This document shows, in pieces, positions 35,536 to 48,715 of a stretch of DNA of 64,000 nucleotides; position 1 is the first letter of the stretch; every line of letters begins with the position of its first letter. The stretch is from contig NW_024881316.1 in NCBI RefSeq assembly GCF_018691265.1, positions 8,554,819 through 8,618,818 of the forward strand. The letters are read 5' to 3'. The stretch is from Tyto alba (Eukaryota > Chordata > Aves > Strigiformes > Tytonidae). The notes beneath the pieces are model-generated. The model ran no database searches, had not been told where the DNA came from, and worked only from the letters and a program-made list of their open reading frames with translations. Made by a program: the position numbers and the translations under genes.

Positions 35536-36669
35536 TTATTTTCACCCAAATTACAAAATTCATGTTAAAGAAAATACAGTCTTTCAGAACAAATGCATTC
35601 ACCAAAAGGAAAGACCTCTTTTACATTATTTTTACAACAGCATGTTTTGGATCTTAATACTGATTTCTTTGGTTTCTCAAGGAGGAAAGTATTTTAGGTG
35701 GAACAGATTGATGACTATAATTGAACAGAAAGAGACTGGTTGCTCAAAGGAGACTGTTATGCTTCTGTGCTCCTATTTTATTTTACCATGGAGAGAAAGA
35801 AAATGTTGGATTTATTTATAGCCAAGTAAACTAGGATTCATGCAGCTCTCATTTGTTACTGTGTGACTGTTCTATACTTTTGGCAAAAATGACTTTTTCT
35901 ATGCCCATATTGCTTTTTATGTGTGTAAATGTGTCTAACTAAACCTTCTTCACATGTTATTATGCTAGCACAATAGGTGGCTATATATAATTACTGGGTT
36001 CACCAGTTGCACAGAGGCTTGAAGTGAGATTTTTCCTTTGTAGTTTTGGTTTAATTGAATTGATCCTTTGTGGCCATATTCACGAAATTCAAATCATTGT
36101 GTAATGATAACGGGAAATTATTGATAAAAGAAGGTGGTTATGGATTATATTCAGTATTTCTTCACCCACATATAACAAGTTTCTGATGAGACAAAGAGAG
36201 TGTGTCACAGAAAAGAACCAGGTGGTTGATAAAAAACTATTTATATTTGTGGAAATTACAATACAATGACTGTAAGTGGGTTGGTAGCATTTCACATTGC
36301 TCACATATATACATATGACACATCGCTATTCATTCCTTGTCATAAAAAGACTTTGTGACTAGTCTATCAGTTGTCATATGGTATATTTTTTATGCTGCAG
36401 CCAAGAATCATGAGGCTTTTTGTTTTGCTTTGTTTTGTTTTTTGACAAAAGCATGAAAGAACTGAGCCGGAATTGGAGGTAAAAGATTAAGTGCACTAAG
36501 TCCCCCAGGAGTAAACCATCTTGTTTGATATCTTGCCTATCCAGCATCATATAAAGAATACAGGATGTCATCCCAATATTGCAAGCTGATCTATGTGAAC
36601 CCCTGCATCCTTGAAGATTTAAATGTGACTAAGCCTCAGTCACAATAGGTGAATGTACTGAAGAGCTGC

Positions 36670-36691
36670 AGCTGGCAAACAGCTGGCAAAC
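36670..36691. repeat. 11-nt tandem duplication
   Basis: AGCTGGCAAAC is repeated twice head to tail. It sits just after GCTGC, so two CAGCTG E-box-like sites result. This is a small local duplication. Confidence 0.9.
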
Positions 36692-37620
36692 ACTACCTTT
36701 GGAAGCTGACTGAATGGCTGTTTACCAAAGATAAAATTTACCAGTTCCCTAATAAGATATTCACCTTTTGGTGGTACTGGTAGTTTCTTTTGATCCATCA
36801 AATTCCTTTATAAATTATACATTTTTTCCATACAACACTCAAAAAGCTAATGCAATCGGATAGATTTCACCACACATCAATATTGGTCGGATTTTGGCAT
36901 TTATGCATTTTCAAACCTTTAAAAAAATATCTGTTTCAATAACAGTTGTATAATTTTTCTGTTTAAACTTTTGTAAAGATAGTAAGATTTTAAAACTCTT
37001 TTTGCATCCTTTCTTATGTAATTTTTCTGAATGGGCAATGGACTGGTCTCTGATAAAGGCTGATATTCACCCAATCTAGCCTGATTTTGAGAAAACTTAA
37101 GATAGATTGGATGAATCCCAACATTTATCACAATTTGAGAAAATTTAAGTATCTGTCCTGAGACAGTTTGAGTCGTCTTTATAGTCACTGGAAAGAAAAA
37201 ATCATATCCAAAGGGATACTCATCATGTCTTATTATCATAACCAAACATGACAAACAGAAGTTAAAATGTAATCCCAATACCTGTTCCTAAATGTACTCT
37301 CTGTTCTTGTGCAGGAGGTACTTGTTAATGCTTGCTCCTTCTTCACAGCGAGAGAAAGGTGTCCCACGGTACTCTTAGGTCATGCTGCACCTTCAGATGT
37401 ACTTGATGCTGGCAACTTGAAGTGGTTAAAAAATCCTGATTCAGTTCCATAATCAAGGCTTACTCTAGAAAAATGCTTTTTAGAAACAATTTATTTTGTA
37501 TATGTTGATTTGCTTTTCCATATATTTACATCTTAGAGTTCAATTTTCAGAAAAATTCCTACCAAAAAAAATATTTTTAATCTCTTAAAAATTTTCCTAG
37601 AAAAAACAGATCCCCAAATT

Positions 37621-37647
37621 AAAAAAAAAAAAAAAAAAAGTTTAAAA
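37621..37647. repeat. Poly(A) tract, 19 nt, plus A-rich tail
   Basis: Nineteen A, then GTTT and a further A run. Confidence 0.93.
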
Positions 37648-38715
37648 AAAACAATAAAGGGAACTGAAATTTTCAAACTTACATTATCACAGAAACCTGA
37701 GCAGAAAAAAAATATTACATGCCATAAAATCATGACTATTAACAGCAGTACCATTGATTTACACGGCAAGAAGAAATGACTGAATGCATAAAGGAAACAA
37801 ACTATCCCTTATGTAAATCTCTGTGATGGGTTCTGCCATTCTTAGATACTTCTGAAGTCTTTCTAAACAGGGGAGACACTTTGCATTCTCCCCTACTTTA
37901 CATTCTCTTTTTGTTGTTGCTGCTCATCACTTTTCTCAGCTTCTCTTCATATTTTCCCCAGCTCTCAATTATCTCATTTTTTAAAGTCTTTTCTTTCATA
38001 GTCTCTGCACTACTGACCTTTTATTTGTTTCCTGTGCCCTGTCAATCTCACTTAAGCCTGACTTTTCTTCAGCAATGAGCTATACCCCAGCAGAGGCAGC
38101 AGTCAAGAAGATTTATGCCTGTGGGTTTCTCAGTCTCTTTCACCTCACCATTCTAGTCATATTCTTACTTCTCTCCTTTCCCCAGACCATTTTAGTGTCT
38201 TCCCATTCTGCCACCAAATTGTTTTAATCTGCCTTCATCTATGCTTTCCATTCAATGTTCACTTCTGGTGATACATGACAGCTGATTACAAATAGCTTCA
38301 ATGTTCAATTTAACACTGCTTCTATGTTTTACCATTTTGATGGACTTCCTTTAGCTTCAGGTTTAATCTGATATTTCCTGCTAGTGACTTTACCTTTTGA
38401 GCTATGCTTCATCTTCTAGCCTTCAGCTGTAGATCAACTTTCACACAATGATATGGCTACATCATATATTTAAAAACAATGCTTCATATAAAAAGAATTC
38501 TAATTATAAAAATAATATCTTTCTTTTCTTTTTACCAAACATGTTCCACCTGTTGAACTGGAAGAATTATTTTATATAAAAAGTCATTTCTCAAAACAAA
38601 TATTCCCTAACTTCTCTAATTAAGCTGTGGTTTTTAGAAACATATGTTATGATGATTGTATTTTGGGTTACCATTTTGCTTAGTTTATTTAATGGGAGAT
38701 ACAAAGATCTTTGAG

Positions 38716-40205
38716 TTGTAAAATGGTTTGGGTTGGAAGGAACCTTAAAGATCATCTAGTTCCAATTCCTCTTCCCCTCCCCTTCCCCAACCTTCCACTA
38801 GACCAGGTTGCTCCAAAGCCTGTCCAACCCAGCTTTGAACACTTCTGGGGAGGGGGCAGCCACAACTTCTCTGGGCAATCTGTTACAGTGTCTCACCACT
38901 TTCACAGTGAAGAATTTCTTCCTTATATCTAATCTGAATCTAACCTCTTTCAGATTAAAACTGCTACCCCTTGTCCTATCACTACCCTCTCTGATAGAGT
39001 CCCTCCCCACCTTTCCTGTAGGTCCCCTTTAAGTACTGGAAGGTTGCTATAAGGTCTCCCCAAAGGAGAACAATCCCAACTCTTACAACCTGTCCTCATA
39101 GGGAAGGTCCTCCAGCCCCCTGATCATCTTTGTGGCCTCCTCTGGACCCTCTCGAGCAGGTCCATGTCCTTCTTATGCTGGGGCCCCCAGAGTACTCCAG
39201 CTGGGGTCTCATGAGAGTGGAGTAGAAGGGGAGAATCACCTCTCTTGACCTGCTGGACACAATTCTCTTGTTGCAGCCCAGGATACAATTGGCTTTCTAT
39301 GCTGCAAGCACACTTTGCTGGATCATAGTCAATTTTCCATCCACTAGTACCCCCAAGTCCTTCTCCACAGGGCTGCTCTCAAGCCACTCCTCTCCCAGCC
39401 TGTATTTGTGCTTGGGATTGCCCTGACCCATGTGCAGGACCTTGCACTTGGCCTTGTTGAACTTCATGAGGTTTGCATGGGCCCACCTCTCAAGCCTGTC
39501 AAGGTCCCTCTGGATGGCCTCCCTTCCCTCCAGTGTGTTGATTACACCACACAGCTTGATGTCATTGGTAAATTTGCTGAGGGTGCACTCAATCCCACTG
39601 TCCATGTCACCAACAAAGATGTTAAACTATGCTGGTCCCAGTACTGACCCCTGAGGAACGCCACTCATCACTGCTCTTCACTTGGACATCGATCCATTTG
39701 AGTGCAACCATACAACCAATTCCTTTTGTACCAAGTGGTCCCTCTGTTAAATCCATGTCTCTCCAATTTAGAGACAAGGATGTTGTGTGAGACATTTTCA
39801 AATGCTTTGCACAAGTCCAGGTAGATGATGTCAGTTGCTCTTCCGTTATCCACTAACACTGTAATGCCATCGTAGAAGGCCACCAAATTTGTCAGGGAAA
39901 ATTTGCCCTTAGTGAAGACATGTTGTCTTTGACCAGTCACCTCCTTATTTTCCATGTGCCCTAGCATAGTTTCCAGGAGGATCCACTCCATAATCTTGCC
40001 GGGCACAGAGGTTAGACTGACTGGCCTGTAGTTCCCCAGGTCTTGTTTATTTCCCTTTTTAAAAATGGGGGTTATGTTTCACCTTTTCCAGTCAGTGGGA
40101 GCTTCACCAGACTGCTATGACTTCTCAGTATGGTAAATAGTGACTTAGGCACTTCATCCACCAGTTCCCTCAGGACCTGTGGGTGCATCCCACCAGGATG
40201 TTAGT
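38716..40205 (-). mobile_element. CR1 LINE, 1.5 kb, 5'-truncated, with degraded reverse transcriptase
   Basis: This is a longer CR1 copy read on the minus strand. Three broken ORF pieces follow the order of CR1 ORF2: 40006-39668 (VPGKIME-type start of the RT region, then [20 protein letters not shown]), 39605-39297 ([15 protein letters not shown], then [20 protein letters not shown]) and 39010-38798 (FRLDIRKKFFTVKVVRH, LPREVVAAPSPEV). The catalytic 'ADD' box reads TND and the frames are separated by shifts, so the copy is inactive. The 3' end shows GGTTTGGGTTGGAAGGAACC, but the terminal octamers have decayed. Similarity continues 5' to about 40205 (HPQVLRELVDEV-like), where the element is truncated. 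The sequence is clearly more GC-rich than the surrounding intron. Confidence 0.94.
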
Positions 40206-40804
40206 GCTTATTCTTAATCATTTTTAAGATCTGTTTTAATCTGTTTCAACATTTTTCTAGACTAGTAGGCAGACAGCATAGTTCTGTAAGTGTTCCGCAC
40301 TTCATGGCCACCAAATGAACAGGGTAAAACTAGAGTAGAGTAACTACATGTGGTCGTTACTATTCTTCTAGTTTTTTACATGCCTTTTCGGTATATTTAA
40401 AAAAATGGATTGTGTTATTTCTGTGGCGCTAAGACTGCCTATTGATCTGCAATCACCTTACCCTAGACTAATATCAGAGATATTTTGACAGGAGGCAGTA
40501 ACTGAATTTATGCCTGAATTAAACTGCTTGATAAAAACTTGATAAGAGTTCCAGTCTCTGTATAGTAAATACTATCAGATCAGGGAAAGCAGTTTGTTCA
40601 TTCACTGATTGTATTAGGTCATCTTTAATATAGTGAAATCCACAAGGTTGTAGAGACACTGTGGAATTACTAGGTTGGGGAATTATTGTAAGATTGCTAA
40701 ATGTTAAATTATTTTTTTTTGTTTTTTTCACAAATAAGGAATCATCTGTATAGGATATAATATGGTATGGCATATATGATGTTTGACAGTTTTGATAATA
40801 CTTG

Positions 40805-40845
40805 ATATATATATACAGAACATATATATATATATATATATATAA
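40805..40845. repeat. (AT)n microsatellite, interrupted once
   Basis: Two AT runs separated by CAGAAC; the second covers 40822-40845. It lies about 600 nt beyond the 5' end of the CR1 copy. Confidence 0.95.
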
Positions 40846-41003
40846 ATTTGAAATGACAAGCAATATGTTTTATAAGAAAACTTACCACAGCATAGCCAAT
40901 TGATAGTAATTAATTTTTTCTAATATTTAGTTCTCATTTATTTGAATATTTTTAACTGAAAGGTAAGAGAGGAAGCAAGAAAACAGATGTTAGCTGTGTT
41001 GCT

Positions 41004-41073
41004 TAGGGTCTGATCCTGCACCGCTGAAGTCAATGGAAGTTTTGTCATTGACTTCAATAGGAGCAGGATTTGA
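41004..41073. repeat. Short fold-back repeat family, copy 3 (best preserved)
   Basis: This is an imperfect palindrome: AGGGTCTGATCCTGCACC, then GCTGAAGTCAATGGAAG, a short loop, GTCATTGACTTCAATAGG and AGCAGGATTTGAACCT. The inner arms GAAGTCAATG and CATTGACTTC are perfect inverted copies, and TGATCCTGC pairs with GCAGGATT outside them. It could be a decayed terminal-inverted-repeat element or a fold-back section of an old SINE/LINE tail. Confidence 0.65.
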
Positions 41074-43993
41074 ACCTTATGCTCTATCAGAACACACAGA
41101 AACCAAAGCAATGGGCACTCTGTCATCATGAAAGGAAACTTTAACTTCATATCACATTTTGAGTCTGACGGTAGCAGGTTTTTGCAAATCAGTTTGTGGC
41201 TGAATGTCATTTGAATTATTATTTTTTTAAAATTACACTAAAAAAGATTAAATTTTATTCCTAGATGGGTATAAGAACTCTTGCCTGTACAACTTTATCA
41301 TAAAAGTTTTTTAAAAATAGACGTAATCATTTTTGCGAAGAAACTAAGTTTTTCTAGTAGAGACTATGTGAGTTTTAAAATATTTAGAAATAAAAATAGT
41401 GGGAATTTACCCTCTAGTGTAGCTACACAAAGATAAAATAAAGATTCACCTTCCCAGAACCAAAACTGAAATAGAAATGGCCAGATTAAGCTTCTATGTA
41501 TGTTAAATATTTGGTAGCAACCTGCTAGGAGAAGCATGACAGCCACCGGGCTCTTAACTTTCCTGTGCACTGAGCTATTGAAATGGCAGGTTATATCACT
41601 ACAGTCAAATGTACACTACTAAAGCATAATTTCACTAGCTACGCAATAAATAACTATGTACTTGAGGGAGAAAATGAGTGATATAATGTACAATTTAGCC
41701 AGAGAAAGGAAAGATTGGTTTGCTAATATGGCACAAAGGACTTGGAACAACTTTTCTTTCTAATGTTACAAACACGGGCCAGATATTTCCTTGATGTTTA
41801 TGAGTTACATCAGTTATCAGTTTAAAAGTAGTGATGAAAAATTAATCCTGACCTTGAAAAGAAAATATGTGTGTTAACATCATATTTTCTATGACCAATC
41901 CCAGAAAAGTTTGTAAAATAGAAGAGCTCTACTTGTGACACTTGCTGGGTGGGTTTTTAGCCCCTCATAAATATGCCTTGCTTCTTCTTTCACTTAATCC
42001 ATAATTAGATTATATCTCATGGCCATAAATCCTTTTGAACAGAATAGAAGCTAAATAGTACTCTCTGAGCTTTGTTATACTCTTTGGGGACTCTTCTACA
42101 TAGTTCTGCAAAGACCTGGCCAACCTCAAAGACTTTCAAGATACCTGCAGCACAAAGACAAGAAATCACTTGATACATTTATACATGGTGATACACAGTC
42201 TAGTGTAGCAAATTAACTCATGTGCAAAGAAAACAATTCCATAAACCTCTGATTTGGCAGCAGAACTGTATCTCCAAACCTTCCTTTTTCTACTTCCTGT
42301 GAACTGATGCAGGATCTAGATGTATGCTGAATACGATCAGTAGGATCTCATTAACTCTATTTTATTTGTTTGGTATATTGCCCACATGTATCATTCACTT
42401 ACTAAAATAATGTCATGATGATGATTATTAAAGGTAGGCAGATATTTGTTTGGAAATTTTATAATTTGCATAGGAAGTCATTTTACGTGAAACACTGTCA
42501 TGGCTATATTGAGACTTAAGAGTCAAAGACAAATACAGTGGGGGATCTGGCAAAAAAAGGCCTGTTCTGTTTCTGTCATAAAATTTCTCAATTATGTTTT
42601 TCATTTGTTTGTTTGATCTTCCTGTTTCTTATTTGTAGCTAATAGCTACACATAGCTGGCCTCATAAAAGCACAAGGAAGATTTGATTTTCAGTATTTAA
42701 AAAACAGATTTGAACTCCTTCAGTGAACAGAACTGTGAAATATTGATATCTGTAGGACAGAGTTATACATAGTGTTTGAATTAATCTAGCCAAAACCTAC
42801 TGTGCTCATGAGTTCTGAGATCTTACTTTAGTACAGTGTAATTTATGATTAAGGTGTTTAATTTCTTTGTTATTTTGTCTAGAAATAACAAAACTAAGAG
42901 TCTGATTATATTTATAGCAAAATAAGACATTAGAAGTTTTGTCCCTGAATTTCCTAATATTTGATGGTTTATTTCAGACCTTTTGAAATAATTCAAGTAC
43001 CACTGTCATTAGAACAAACAAAACCCTCGAAGTGCACAGATGCTTTTTTGATGAGAAACAAGCATTAGTACTGAAAGGTGCTATTGCAAGTGCATAAGTA
43101 CCACCAAATGTGAAATCCCAATTGAGGTTGTATGCATTAAATTAAAAAATTCTTTAACTGTAACATCACTATAGAGTGAAGCATTTCATGACAGCATGGC
43201 ATGGAGTCAGACTACTGTAACGACTCCTGTGGAAATGTTTAAAAGGGAAGATAGCTTATACAGAGAGAGCTAAAGAAGTTCTTCCATTAAGCTTAAATGA
43301 TAAAATAGCTAAATGTGTGACTTCTGGATGGGGAAGATTGCTCATACTAGTGCTTATTTAATAGCTGAACAACCTCTGTAGTGAGTCTATCACAGCTAGG
43401 GTAGTCAGTATGCCAAAAATGCACTGCAGGAAGGGACGAAGAATGTCTTGAATCAAGAACTTTCTTAAAGCAAGATTCCAGTCCACCACTTTGGGATGGA
43501 GTTCAGTCTCATAATTACCTGTCTAGAAAGAGGTGCTATGTAGATTTGTCCAGCATTTTAAGACAGTATATTTCCAGTTTTCTTTATATATGTATTCTCA
43601 TTAGAAATAGAGTCAGAGATTCTGCTGCTGTAGTTTTGGAACCCATCATATTTTATTCAGTTACTTATTTTTTATTTGTTGCATGTGTCAGCAAGCCTGT
43701 TTTTTTTTAGAAAAACACAAATCTTCCCATTCTGGCCCATGGCCTTCTGGCAGTTTATGAAGTATCAATAGCCCAAGAATGAATGGTTGGCTTTTGGCAG
43801 GTAAGGGTTAAGATAGTCGAGATGGGTTGTAAAGTCAGTGCAAAATAAATGTCTGTGAAGAGCTGGGCTTGATATTTCTGATACTAGTGGGGTAATAAGG
43901 AGGGGAGACATCTTCCCTAATAGCAGTAACTACTGCTGACTTATACACTATGACAGCTCCATGGGTGGCAGCAGATTTTTCAGGTACTGGGAT

Positions 43994-44040
43994 AGTCTGG
44001 ATAATTAATAAGTCTGGATAATTAATAAGTCTGGACAATT
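43994..44040. repeat. 17-nt tandem repeat, about 2.8 copies
   Basis: The unit AGTCTGGATAATTAATA occurs twice without change (43994-44010, 44011-44027), followed by a partial third copy (AGTCTGGACAATT). Each unit carries a TAATTAAT homeodomain-like core. Confidence 0.95.
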
Positions 44041-44649
44041 TTTGCTCTCTCAGACATGTTGCTGCCCTATGTAGTTTCTTCTGTTTTGCATGTGATAGAA
44101 CCACCTCTGTCTCCATAGGGCATATTCCTAATTGAACAGTTATATCTACTACTCTTTAGTGTATGAATTATTTTGTACAGTTTGACATTTCTGTAGTCTT
44201 TCCCTGTTATAGTCAAAATATATCATTGGATCTATTTCTAAAGGAAGTTCTCAGGGCAATTTACTGAGGAAGCCATGGTTGAAGGCTGCAAATTGACAAC
44301 AATAAAAGCGTTATCCTGAGTTCAATAGTTAATGTTAAGTTAGAAGATGCTGATTATCTTTTTCTTTGCTTCGTTAGTGATGAATGGAAGCAAATTTGAT
44401 GCAGACAGCAATCTGGTGGAATGATGCAGAGCTATCTATGAAAACATCTGTACTAATCCACCAATGCAGTAAATTATAGCTACAAGCAAAAGACATTGAT
44501 CCAAGAGGATCATTAACAGCTTTAACCAACTGATCCAAGTAATAGGGTAAATGAGAGAACATTATCAGGATCTGATTTTTACAGCTGTCAACTACAATTG
44601 TTAAAACATGGTTACCACTTTCTCTCAATTTCAACTATTTTATGACTTA

Positions 44650-45010
44650 AGTTTAGTATATTCTATTGTGGGCAGCCAATAAGGATCAATTAAGTGGTAA
44701 AATATGCAGGAAAAAATTGCCCAGCTATCATGCACTCCATTTACCAGGAGGTCAGTCACAAAGGGAGAGATAATTGCTGCAAGCCAGCAAAATTAATCGG
44801 GGATGAGCCAGAAAGGATGATGTATGTTCTGTGACAAAGTACGTGACAGAGATGTACGCGTAAACCTGTAGCTGCTTGCCTTGTTGAGGACACAAGGACA
44901 AGAGAAGGAGACCTGTGAAAAACAATTAGCACGGCTTCAGAGTGAGCAATTCTTAATTATCCATAACATGTCGACATCAGATAATTAGTGTCCCAATTTT
45001 TAACAATATT
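44650..45010. promoter_or_regulatory. Candidate conserved non-coding element (intron 5) with clustered homeodomain cores
   Basis: Many ATTA/TAAT cores fall within 360 nt (GATCAATTAAGTGG, GATAATTGC, AAATTAATCGG, ACAATTAGC, CTTAATTATCC, GATAATTAG, TCATTAAC). TTAAGTGG also fits an NK2-type site. CpGs (TACGTGAC, GTACGCGTAAACC, GTCGAC) are denser than in neighbouring sequence. There is no repeat and no sizeable ORF. Confidence 0.25.
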
Positions 45011-46155
45011 TGGTCATTAACTACAGTGGAATAGGGAAGATCAAGAACAGAGCCATTTGTCTGAGCTAAGTGTTACATAACTGTGTCTGCATGCGAACAT
45101 AAGTCAACTAAATCATGCTCACGATAATGACAGAAATCTTCTTATTATGGGACCAATATAAATGTCCTAAATTCGAGTTTATAACAAGCTGCATTTTGTG
45201 TTTCTATAGGGTAGGTTGTTTGTGATAGCAACCCACAAAATAAAACAGTCTTTAGTGACAGCTGTAGTTTAAATAACCTGAATTCCTGCTTTTTCACCTG
45301 TACATTTAAATTTTCAGAGCAAGCAGCATAAGGCACACAACTCAGGCCACTTTAGTAAATGCTAATTAAGAAAAGGTTATTTTCATCTCAATTCTCTAAA
45401 CATACAAGGCTTTGTGAGTATGCTAAATGTGTATTTCTTTGGACAATCTTCTTTCAACTCCGTTGTCCTCTGACAACAGTTTTTGACCAGTTTTAACTAT
45501 GTTTGACAGAGAGGTAGAAATCTTAAACTCATACATGAAGTCAACAGGTTAATGAAGACCTGTCCTTACTGAATGAACTAAATCATATATCAGACATAAG
45601 AGAATCCACATAGGCAGAAACACAGAAAACTTTAAGAAAAATTATTCACAGAACTGATGGTATTTTTCTAATGTTAATGAAAGAAATCTTAGAAGTGCAG
45701 AATAGGATGTTTAACATCTTACTTCTGTCTGGTTTCTGCCATATACAGGCAGAGAGAAAGGAAAAGAGAAGGAGGGCTGAGCACACACGTGCATACACAT
45801 ACATGCATGCATGTAGCATAATCTTCTTTTAATCTCACTTTCTTCTAAACTGTTAGTGCGTTTTTCAGAATTTTTAAGCCAGATCTCACTTCTTCTGAAG
45901 TGAGACTAAGACTCTAGGGATGAGGTCCTGTCACTGTGATTCTTAGCTTGTCTTTTTAAGGATGACCCTCCTAAAATTTTACCTACATTTCAAGAGCTTG
46001 TTGTACACAATTATACATTGAATTTGGGGTTACCTCTCACATGTATGCATCTGCAGGAACAGACTCTTCAGTTGCTGTATCTCCCATCTCATACGTGCTG
46101 ATGGATCTATTTACCATCTCTCCTTTTGTCCTTTTCTGTCCATCTGTCATCCAAA

Positions 46156-46157
<2 letters not shown>

Positions 46158-46221
<64 letters not shown>
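46158..46221. repeat. Poly(T) homopolymer, 64 nt
   Basis: Sixty-four consecutive T, the longest homopolymer in the window. It is preceded by ATCCAAACA and followed by GACTGAATC. No adjacent retroelement explains it as an A-tail. The exact length may not be reliable, because homopolymers this long are error-prone in sequencing and assembly. Confidence 0.97.
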
Positions 46222-46222
<1 letters not shown>

Positions 46223-48466
46223 ACTGAATCTTTTCCTAATGCATCATGGAACACTCATTTTTTTTCCATACCATGCAAGCTCCTTTCAGGCAGTAGTGGC
46301 TGAGTCAGCAGGTCAGATTCAGAGCTAGTAAACCCCGATGCTTATGTAGAGAAATGCCATTTACTTTGCTAAAGAGTCTATTTAAGTTCATAGAGCCTCT
46401 AATCATGGCTGTGAAATGAGGAATTGGATGTTAATATTTCAGAGTCAATACTGTAATGATCTGTCTCTGTGGACCTCCTGTGGAATTATTCCAAATATTC
46501 CCTTGTGTAGCTGAGATCCAAATTTCACCCTTAGTTCTAATTTTTTGTCTTGCAGCTTAACTGGTAATGAAGAGGGAAAAGTGTCATTGCTCTTTATATT
46601 GTGTAGAGTTAATCACATGAAGCATTTTAGGGCTAAACATTCTGCTCTTTGATGTTGGCATTAAACATTAGCATTTAAATCTTTGGTGGATATTTACATT
46701 GTTGTAGTCAGTGGAGATTGATAGGTTTCTTTAGGGAGTGATTTGGAACAGGAGCCAAATTTAGGAACTGTGCTTTGACTCGTCCTTAATTACACAGGAA
46801 GCTTTAGATTACCTTCTCTATTTAGCCACCTAAATTAGCTGCCAAAAGTTGATGACATGGATGCCCTCTTCTTCCCACCCCCACGTAAGCAAATGTTAAT
46901 TTCTGCCACAATGTGAACATTAAATATTTACATGCTTCTATTTATTTTCAAGAAAATACTAAACAAGCAAATTCAAAAATAATTTCTTGACTTCAGGATT
47001 TTAAAACCCCATAATAGTTATTTGCTAGTCCTATTAGTAATTCATGTTATTAAGACTCTGAAGCCTTTTACTATTGACTGAATTAACTAAGGTGCTTAGT
47101 GAGGATATGCATATACAGGCGTGTCTTAAAAATAGGGATATTTCACTTGATTGCAATTCATAGCATTAATATTAAAAATTATTTTAAAATGTAAAATACT
47201 TATTCTATGCTTTCTTTTTATTTTAATGCTAGTTAAGGGTCCCCATTAAGAGGGCTGCAGGTGCCTTACAGTTTATCTTGCCTACAATAATGCGATGTTG
47301 ACCACTCGTCAGTGTTATATACTTTTGTGTAAGCAATAAATTAACTCAGCCATGCAGTGGCACAGAACAATTACAAACAGATAACCTTCATTGAGCAATA
47401 AATAGAGCAAGTGAACTACTTCACCATTCTCCTGGGAGCTGTTTCTCAACCTTTGCCCTAGCAGGTACCCCAAGCTCTCAGAGTATTATCACATTCATGA
47501 TGCTTTGAAGAGTAATTTCTAGATGCCAAAGAGGAAACTACCTTTCACACCTCTGCTGACTACAGCAGGGGTAAAGGATGGTGGTGATCTCTCAGGCAGA
47601 CAAGTCTCATCCCATTTAGCAATCTATAGATCTAAATCAATAGCTCAAACCCCACTTGGATACTAGCAGACAGGCAGTGGGATTCTAAAGAAGCTATTGT
47701 GTGTTGCCTGTTTACCAAAGCTATGCCTGCATGAAAGGGATCAGGGTCCATCCTCCATTCCTGGCACATCAGGGCTTGTGCTTGCAAAGCTGAACTCCTT
47801 TGTCTCCCCAAACAGCATACCCACATTGAGATTGCCGCAACTATGCCCAACTAACTAACCATCCTAACGAAGTAATGGTATGGGCGAGCATGTGTTTGTA
47901 CTCCATCGTCAACTCTTCCACAGTTTACTTTACTAGGTTATTACTAAGTTTATTGAGCTATATTCATAGATTAGGAAGTCTATAAAGTTTGATTTATTGG
48001 AAAATATTGCAATAGCCTAATCTCAAAGTGATAAAACTATGCACAAAAACAACACAGTTCCTTTTCTGGGGGAAATGCCGCAGCTGCCAACTGCAGGGGA
48101 GTTGGTAAAATAGTATCAGGCCTCTTTTTGTCACATGTTTGTATAAACTTCTGTGAATATAGAATACTCCCCCAGACTGGGAACAGACAAGGCCGGTGTC
48201 ATAAATTCTGTTTTGAAAAAAGGCTATGCTTTCCATTGGGCACCCAGAAAGGGCTTCAGTTTGTAGCTCATGTTTTTGAAATTTACATCACTTTTCTGTA
48301 TGCACTTAAATTTTAATTTCCTGTACACACTCTGAAGCCTAGGGAAGGGGAAGACATTCAGATGATGTGGAAAACAATTTTGAAGTTATTTATAAAACAT
48401 GCAGAACTGTTGTTTCAAAATGCAGGAGAACCTTAGGTATAGTTTTGGGAAATGAAATTAAGTAAA

Positions 48467-48471
<5 letters not shown>

Positions 48472-48503
<32 letters not shown>

Positions 48504-48506
48504 TAT
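48472..48506. repeat. (TA)n microsatellite
   Basis: A TA run of about 35 nt interrupted by one C. Confidence 0.95.
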
Positions 48507-48698
48507 TCTTGCCTATTTATGCCCTGATTCAAAGTCCATGGTAAGTTTTCCTTTAACTCTGGTAGGTATCTAAGCCCTTGAAAATGGCTGTTTACTATTA
48601 TTAGAGACAAAAAGGGTGACACAAAGTTGCTTTCCATTTAACTTCCACTGAACAGTCAGAATTATCCTAATAACACAACCTAGAGAGTTAGCATACAT

Positions 48699-48715
48699 AA
48701 AAAAAAAAAAAAAAA
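48699..48715. repeat. Poly(A) tract, 17 nt
   Basis: An uninterrupted A run. Confidence 0.95.

Noticed and set aside
39408..39654. Plus-strand ORFs inside the CR1 copy
   Set aside because: They are antisense shadows of the minus-strand CR1 reverse-transcriptase region.
40519..40863. Minus-strand ORF with YIYIYIY repeats
   Set aside because: A translation of the AT microsatellite.
46041..46223. Plus-strand ORF ending in a run of phenylalanine
   Set aside because: The Phe run is simply the 64-T homopolymer translated.
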